Shown here one piece after another: positions 7,119-9,914 of a stretch of DNA of 9,914 bases. The translations under genes were made by a program, and so were the position numbers. The stretch comes from CAZBUH01 sp964495095 (GTDB lineage: Bacteria > Bacillota > Clostridia > Oscillospirales > Oscillospiraceae): positions 1 through 9,914 of the forward strand of contig CAZBUH010000078.1 in the NCBI GenBank assembly GCA_964495095.1, read 5' to 3'. The notes beneath the pieces were generated by a model. It was not told the DNA's origin and searched no databases. It was given only the letters and a program-made list of their open reading frames with translations. The number at the start of each line of letters is the position of its first letter. Position 1 is the first letter of the stretch.

Positions 7119-7526
7119 GTGAATATACTCATTATTGACGCCCAGGGCGGAGGCATAGGAAAACAGGTGGTTTTGGCCGTTAAAGCCAGATTTCCCGACG
7201 ATGAAATTACCGCCGTCGGGACCAACAGCGCCGCGACGGCGGCGATGCTGAAGGCGGGGGCGGATCATGGGGCCACAGGTGAAAACGCGGTTATTGTGGG
7301 CTGCCGCCGCGCGGACGTTATAATCGGCCCTATCGGCATTGTGATTGCAGATGCGCTCCGCGGTGAGATTACCCCGGCAATGGCGGTGGCTGTCGGGCAG
7401 AGTATGGCAAAGCGTATTTTGATACCGGTAAACCACTGCGATAATCTGGTCGTGGGCGTGTCGGATCTGTCGGTGGGGCGGCTTATAGGGGGCGTTATTG
7501 AGGAGCTTATACACATACGGAAATAA
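7119..7526 (+). CDS. DUF3842-type protein of unknown function
   Basis: The 135-residue soluble product resembles the DUF3842 family, known to me mainly from Bacillota and without an assigned function. It opens with a nucleotide-fold-like strand and glycine loop, MNILIIDAQGGGIGK (1-15), and then has AVGTNSAATAAMLKAGAD (32-49), GATGEN (51-56), a second glycine-rich turn IGPIGI (69-74) and ILIPVNHCDN (100-109). The last contains a His-Cys pair. The pattern suggests a Rossmann-like fold, but ligand and reaction are unknown. The start is GTG 7119, with a strong TAAGGAGG (7105-7112) 6 bases upstream. It lies 75 bases after trpA with no promoter visible in the gap, so it may be transcribed with the trp operon. 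Downstream are a new promoter, two membrane proteins and larC. Family assignment is by recollection of conserved motifs. Confidence 0.8.
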   Translation: MNILIIDAQGGGIGKQVVLAVKARFPDDEITAVGTNSAATAAMLKAGADHGATGENAVIVGCRRADVIIGPIGIVIADALRGEITPAMAVAVGQSMAKRILIPVNHCDNLVVGVSDLSVGRLIGGVIEELIHIRK

Positions 7527-7553
7527 TCTGCCCTGATTTAAGCGTGTGAACTC

Positions 7554-7582
7554 TTGACATTTATGTACTGCGGAAGTAAAAT
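7554..7582 (+). promoter_or_regulatory. Sigma-A type promoter for the membrane-protein genes
   Basis: TTGACA (7554-7559) and TAAAAT (7577-7582) are separated by 17 bases, a near-consensus promoter with one mismatch in the -10 box. Transcription should start near 7589, giving a leader of about 170 bases before the gene at 7758. It lies 28 bases after the DUF3842 stop, with no clear terminator between, so readthrough from upstream is also possible. Confidence 0.75.
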
Positions 7583-7674
7583 GAATATATTCGTGCAGGA
7601 AGCCGGATATATATGCAGAAGCATTGACTTATAATTGTAATCAGAATAATCAGATGAAAATATGTATGCACATG

Positions 7675-7755
7675 AAGGTATACAATTCCTCAGAAGAGGG
7701 GCTGTATACCTTATTTTAAGGCATACGGGCGTCTGATAAAATCAGGAGGTATATA
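7675..7755 (+). promoter_or_regulatory. Leader hairpin with alternative pairing to the ribosome binding site
   Basis: AAGGTATAC (7675-7683) and GTATACCTT (7704-7712) form a perfect 9-bp stem. It is extended inward by CCTC/GAGG (7688-7691/7696-7699) around an AGAA loop and followed by ATTTTAA. It could be a weak terminator or attenuator. The 3' arm 7703-7712 can also pair with 7746-7755, covering GAGG of the Shine-Dalgarno AGGAGG (7744-7749), in 10 pairs of which two are G-U. The two pairings exclude each other. I recognise no known riboswitch class in 7589-7757. The hairpin is directly visible. The switching role is inferred. Confidence 0.5.
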
Positions 7756-7757
7756 AT

Positions 7758-8180
7758 ATGGCATGTTTTCTCGTTCCGACTGCTGAGGCGATTATCACTA
7801 CAATTGCCGCAAGGGCAATAAAGTCAAAGGAGAAAAAAGAGGAGGCGCTGAAGGTCTCCTTTTCCGGCGATATTGCCGAAGAAGCGGCAAAAATCAAATT
7901 TTCCAGGAAGCTTGGCTGGCTGAATAAGATGCTGTGGGGCGGCTCCGCGCTCCTTGCCTTTGAGCATTTATGGCACGGCGAAATCAGCCCGTTTTTCCCG
8001 TTCCTTACGGCGGTTGAAAACGGCGAAACCGCCGGAATGCTGGCGGAGATGGGCAGCGCGGGCGTTATGATGGCCGCCCTTGTTACGGCTGTATGGGCCG
8101 GTATGCTTGCCGTCTCCTCAGTTATTGAAAAAAGAGCGCTCCGTGCCGCCGGGCCCGCGGCGAAGGGGACAGAGGCATGA
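7758..8180 (+). CDS. Small membrane protein with an FEHLWHGE motif, function unknown
   Basis: I do not recognise a characterised family. The 140-residue product has a hydrophobic N terminus (1-20), then a charged, probably cytoplasmic stretch rich in Lys and Glu (22-52). Two likely membrane segments follow (about 53-72 and 97-122), with a short basic tail. The end of the first membrane segment reads LLAFEHLWHGEISPFFPF, placing His70 and His73 beside the membrane surface, where they could bind a metal or cofactor. No cleavable signal peptide is evident. The ATG has AGGAGG (7744-7749) 8 bases upstream. The gene follows its own promoter and structured leader, and its stop overlaps the next start as ATGA, so the two products are probably partners made together. 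Confidence 0.8.
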   Translation: MACFLVPTAEAIITTIAARAIKSKEKKEEALKVSFSGDIAEEAAKIKFSRKLGWLNKMLWGGSALLAFEHLWHGEISPFFPFLTAVENGETAGMLAEMGSAGVMMAALVTAVWAGMLAVSSVIEKRALRAAGPAAKGTEA

Positions 8181-8491
8181 CTCTTTTAACCACTGTATTT
8201 GCGGCGATTATCTGTACCGCCGTCTGGTATAACGGCGCTGCAAAAGGCGAAATGAAGGTGGGTACCCTCTGCTTGATTTACTGGGGCGCTTCCCTTATGT
8301 GGCTGGTTGACGCTGTATTTGAGTACGCGGAGCTTGGCGCGGAATTTTTTGCGCCGGCCCCCGCCGATATGCTCAATGATTTATATCTTGGACTGTCCGT
8401 TGTGGCTCTTGGCCTTATTATCTGGCTTGTTATTCTTCTCATAAAGGATCCCAAGGGCGTGGTAAAGACAGCGCTGTTCAGGAAAAAATAA
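8177..8491 (+). CDS. Small three-segment membrane protein, function unknown
   Basis: The 104-residue product has three likely membrane segments, at about 1-19, 28-52 and 70-90, and ends in a basic tail (KDPKGVVKTALFRKK) that should face the cytoplasm. The second segment contains Trp and acidic residues (YWGASLMWLVDAVFEYAE), with Asp45 and Glu49 possibly buried in the membrane. I recognise no named family. The ATG overlaps the upstream stop by 4 bases. AAGGGG (8163-8168) is 8 bases upstream, so expression is probably coupled to the preceding gene. A perfect terminator follows 12 bases after the stop, so these two genes form a bicistronic unit. A two-component membrane complex is a reasonable inference but is not shown by sequence. 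Confidence 0.8.
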   Translation: MTLLTTVFAAIICTAVWYNGAAKGEMKVGTLCLIYWGASLMWLVDAVFEYAELGAEFFAPAPADMLNDLYLGLSVVALGLIIWLVILLIKDPKGVVKTALFRKK

Positions 8492-8503
8492 GCGGATCAC
8501 CGG

Positions 8504-8534
8504 GCGGCTCTGTCCAAAGTACAGAGCCGCTTTT
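8504..8534 (+). terminator. Strong intrinsic terminator between the membrane-protein pair and larC
   Basis: GCGGCTCTGT (8504-8513) and ACAGAGCCGC (8521-8530) form a perfect 10-bp G+C-rich stem with a 7-base loop, followed by TTTT. It should end most transcripts of the membrane-protein pair, so larC is probably transcribed from its own promoter or by limited readthrough. Confidence 0.85.
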
Positions 8535-8557
8535 CCCTTATTGTGAATATTTATAAT
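8531..8557 (+). promoter_or_regulatory. Possible weak promoter for larC
   Basis: A perfect TATAAT sits at 8552-8557, in AT-rich sequence just after the terminator. The matching -35 region is poor (TTTTCC at 8531 with a short 15-base spacer is the best I see). It would start RNA near 8564. A small GCAGG/CCTGC hairpin (8567-8580) follows. Support is mainly the need for a promoter after a strong terminator. Confidence 0.25.
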
Positions 8558-8607
8558 GCGGACGGAGCAGGGCAGCCTGCGGGATATTGATTACTGGAGG
8601 AAAAATA

Positions 8608-9903
8608 ATGAGGACACTGTATTTGGACTGCGGCATGGGCGCCGCCGGCGATATGCTCGCAGCGGCGCTGTATGAGCTGCTGGACGAAGCCGGGCAGAGA
8701 GCGTTTATTGAACAGATGAACGCCCTTGGGATTCCGGATGTTGTCATAGCTGCGGAAAAAACGGCAAAGTGCGGTATTGCCGGCACTCATATGAAGGTGA
8801 CTGTCGGCGGCGAGGAGGAAGAAGCGCTCATTCACGGCCATGAGCATGGACACGGGCATGAACATGAGCATGAGCACAGCCACGAGCATGAACACGAGCA
8901 TGAGCATGAGCACGGGCACGGGCACGTTCATGACCATCACCACAGCGGAATGGAAGAAATTGAACATATAATTGAAGCCCTGCAACTTTCAGATGATGTG
9001 AAAGACAGCGCGGCGGCGGTTTACAGGCTGATTGCGGAGGCTGAGAGCCATGCCCACGGCGTCCCGGTAACAGATATCCATTTCCACGAGGTGGGGACTA
9101 TGGACGCCGTTGCGGATATTACGGCGGTGTGCCTGCTGATGGAGAAGCTCGGCGCGGAAAAGGTGATAGCCTCTCCTGTCCATACGGGCAGCGGCCATGT
9201 GCACTGCGCCCACGGCATTCTGCCGGTGCCCGCGCCTGCCACTGCATATATTCTGAGAGGCGTGCCGGTGTATGGCGGGGAGATTGATGGCGAATTATGC
9301 ACTCCCACCGGAGCTGCGCTGCTGAAGCATTTTGTGTCCGAATTTGGGGAAATGCCCGTGATGCGTGTGGAGAAGATAGGCTACGGCATGGGGAAAAAGG
9401 ATTTTCCGGCGGCCAACTGCGTCCGGGCCATGCTCGGTAAAACCGACGGCGCAGGGGACGAGATTATAGAGCTTGCCTGCAATGTTGACGATATGACGCC
9501 GGAACGGATAAGCTTCGCAATGGAGCGCTTTTTTGAGGCCGGGGCGCTGGATGTATATACCGTGGCCGTGGGAATGAAAAAATCCCGGCCGGGGACCATG
9601 CTCTGCGTTATGTGCAGTGAGACGGCAAGGGACGAAATGGTCCGCCTGATTTTTAAGCACACCACCACCCTTGGAATCCGTGAAAATATAAGCCGCAGAT
9701 ATACGCTCCGCCGCGAAACCGAGAGCGTCGGCACCGTTTTCGGAGAGGTGCGGGTGAAGCGCGCCCGGGGGTACGGCGCGGTAAAGGAAAAATATGAGTA
9801 TGAGGATATTGCGGAAATCGCGGAGAAAAAGGGGCTTTCAATTGACGAGGTCATAGGGATAATCCAAAACGGCAAAGACGGGAACCGGCGGGGGAATTTA
9901 TGA
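8608..9903 (+). CDS. larC: Nickel-pincer cofactor biosynthesis protein LarC
   Basis: LarC inserts nickel into the pyridinium bis-thiocarboxylate precursor in a CTP-dependent reaction, giving the nickel-pincer nucleotide used by lactate racemase (LarA) and related enzymes. The 431-residue product starts MRTLYLDCGMGAAGDM, the family's glycine-rich N terminus. A His-rich stretch (76-112) is inserted before HFHEVGTMDAVADI (158-171). GELCTPTGAALL (228-239) and NVDDMTPE (292-299) follow, leading into the C-terminal LarC2-like domain. In Lactiplantibacillus plantarum the two halves are joined by ribosomal frameshifting. Here they are one continuous frame. ATG 8608 is chosen because GGAGG lies 7 bases upstream. 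The in-frame TTG at 8587 lacks a ribosome binding site. LarA, LarB and LarE are not in the window. Confidence 0.93.
   Translation: MRTLYLDCGMGAAGDMLAAALYELLDEAGQRAFIEQMNALGIPDVVIAAEKTAKCGIAGTHMKVTVGGEEEEALIHGHEHGHGHEHEHEHSHEHEHEHEHEHGHGHVHDHHHSGMEEIEHIIEALQLSDDVKDSAAAVYRLIAEAESHAHGVPVTDIHFHEVGTMDAVADITAVCLLMEKLGAEKVIASPVHTGSGHVHCAHGILPVPAPATAYILRGVPVYGGEIDGELCTPTGAALLKHFVSEFGEMPVMRVEKIGYGMGKKDFPAANCVRAMLGKTDGAGDEIIELACNVDDMTPERISFAMERFFEAGALDVYTVAVGMKKSRPGTMLCVMCSETARDEMVRLIFKHTTTLGIRENISRRYTLRRETESVGTVFGEVRVKRARGYGAVKEKYEYEDIAEIAEKKGLSIDEVIGIIQNGKDGNRRGNL
8833..8943 (+). repeat. Histidine-rich codon repeat inside larC
   Basis: The stretch is a degenerate tandem run of six-base units, CATGAG and CACGAG with CACGGG variants, encoding alternating His-Glu and His-Gly. 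It gives 20 histidines in 37 residues (76-112 of LarC). Such tracts in nickel proteins (HypB, UreE, SlyD types) bind or store nickel. Mixed CAT/CAC codons suggest selection on protein rather than recent slippage alone, though six-base repeats can change length readily. Confidence 0.9.
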
Positions 9904-9914
9904 TTGAAATCAGA
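9900..9914 (+). CDS. Start of a further gene, truncated by the window edge
   Basis: An ATG at 9900 overlaps the larC stop as ATGA and reads MIEIR to the window end. GGCGGGGG lies 5 bases upstream and can serve as ribosome binding site. Overlap-type coupling suggests a gene functionally linked to larC, such as another cofactor gene (larE or larB are the obvious candidates). Five residues are too few to identify it. Confidence 0.5.

Noticed and set aside
7624..7652. Second promoter in the leader (TTGACT with TAATCA, or the isolated TATAAT at 7630)
   Set aside because: TTGACT has only a poor -10 at 17 bases, and TATAAT at 7630 has no -35. The promoter at 7554-7582 is much better.
7589..7757. 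Known nickel/cobalt (NiCo) riboswitch upstream of the membrane-protein pair
   Set aside because: The conserved G-rich four-way-junction elements of that class were not seen. A covariance search would decide.
8833..8943. Short tandem repeat as a CRISPR or noncoding repeat
   Set aside because: The units are six bases with no spacers and keep the larC frame, encoding a His-rich protein tract.

Overview
The window looks chromosomal and most likely comes from a Bacillota, probably a clostridial lineage with fairly G+C-rich coding sequence. Three things suggest this: a T-box leader controls tryptophan synthesis, the gene order is trpE-G-D-C-F-B-A, and a DUF3842-type protein is present. Genus and species cannot be read from the sequence.

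Positions 1-641 are regulatory. A possible divergent gene start leaves the window on the minus strand (1-51). A textbook promoter (TTGACA, 17 bases, extended TATAAT; 252-280) drives a long 5' leader. That leader is a tryptophan T-box riboswitch with a UGG specifier (385-387), a UGGC tRNA-end-binding bulge (511-514) and a terminator that competes with the antiterminator. A second, perfect terminator hairpin follows immediately (587-621), which is unusual.

Positions 642-7043 hold a complete, tightly packed operon for chorismate to tryptophan: trpE, trpG, trpD, trpC, trpF, trpB, trpA. Five of the six junctions overlap (trpE/G, D/C, C/F, F/B, B/A) and the sixth, trpG/D, has a 3-base gap, so translational coupling is likely. 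TrpA carries Glu where the classical catalytic Asp60 is expected.

Positions 7044-7526 hold a weak terminator-like hairpin and then a DUF3842-type gene of unknown function. A new consensus-like promoter (7554-7582) starts a second unit with a roughly 170-base leader. The 3' arm of a hairpin in that leader can pair either with its own 5' arm or with the Shine-Dalgarno sequence of the next gene. Two overlapping small membrane-protein genes follow (7758-8491), closed by a strong terminator (8504-8534).

The last gene (8608-9903) is an intact larC, for CTP-dependent nickel insertion into the nickel-pincer nucleotide cofactor. It contains a 37-residue stretch with 20 histidines. Its stop overlaps the start of another gene cut off by the window edge (9900-9914). 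The DUF3842 gene, the two membrane proteins and larC are the least described part of the window and could be an uncharacterised metal-related neighbourhood. That link rests on proximity only.
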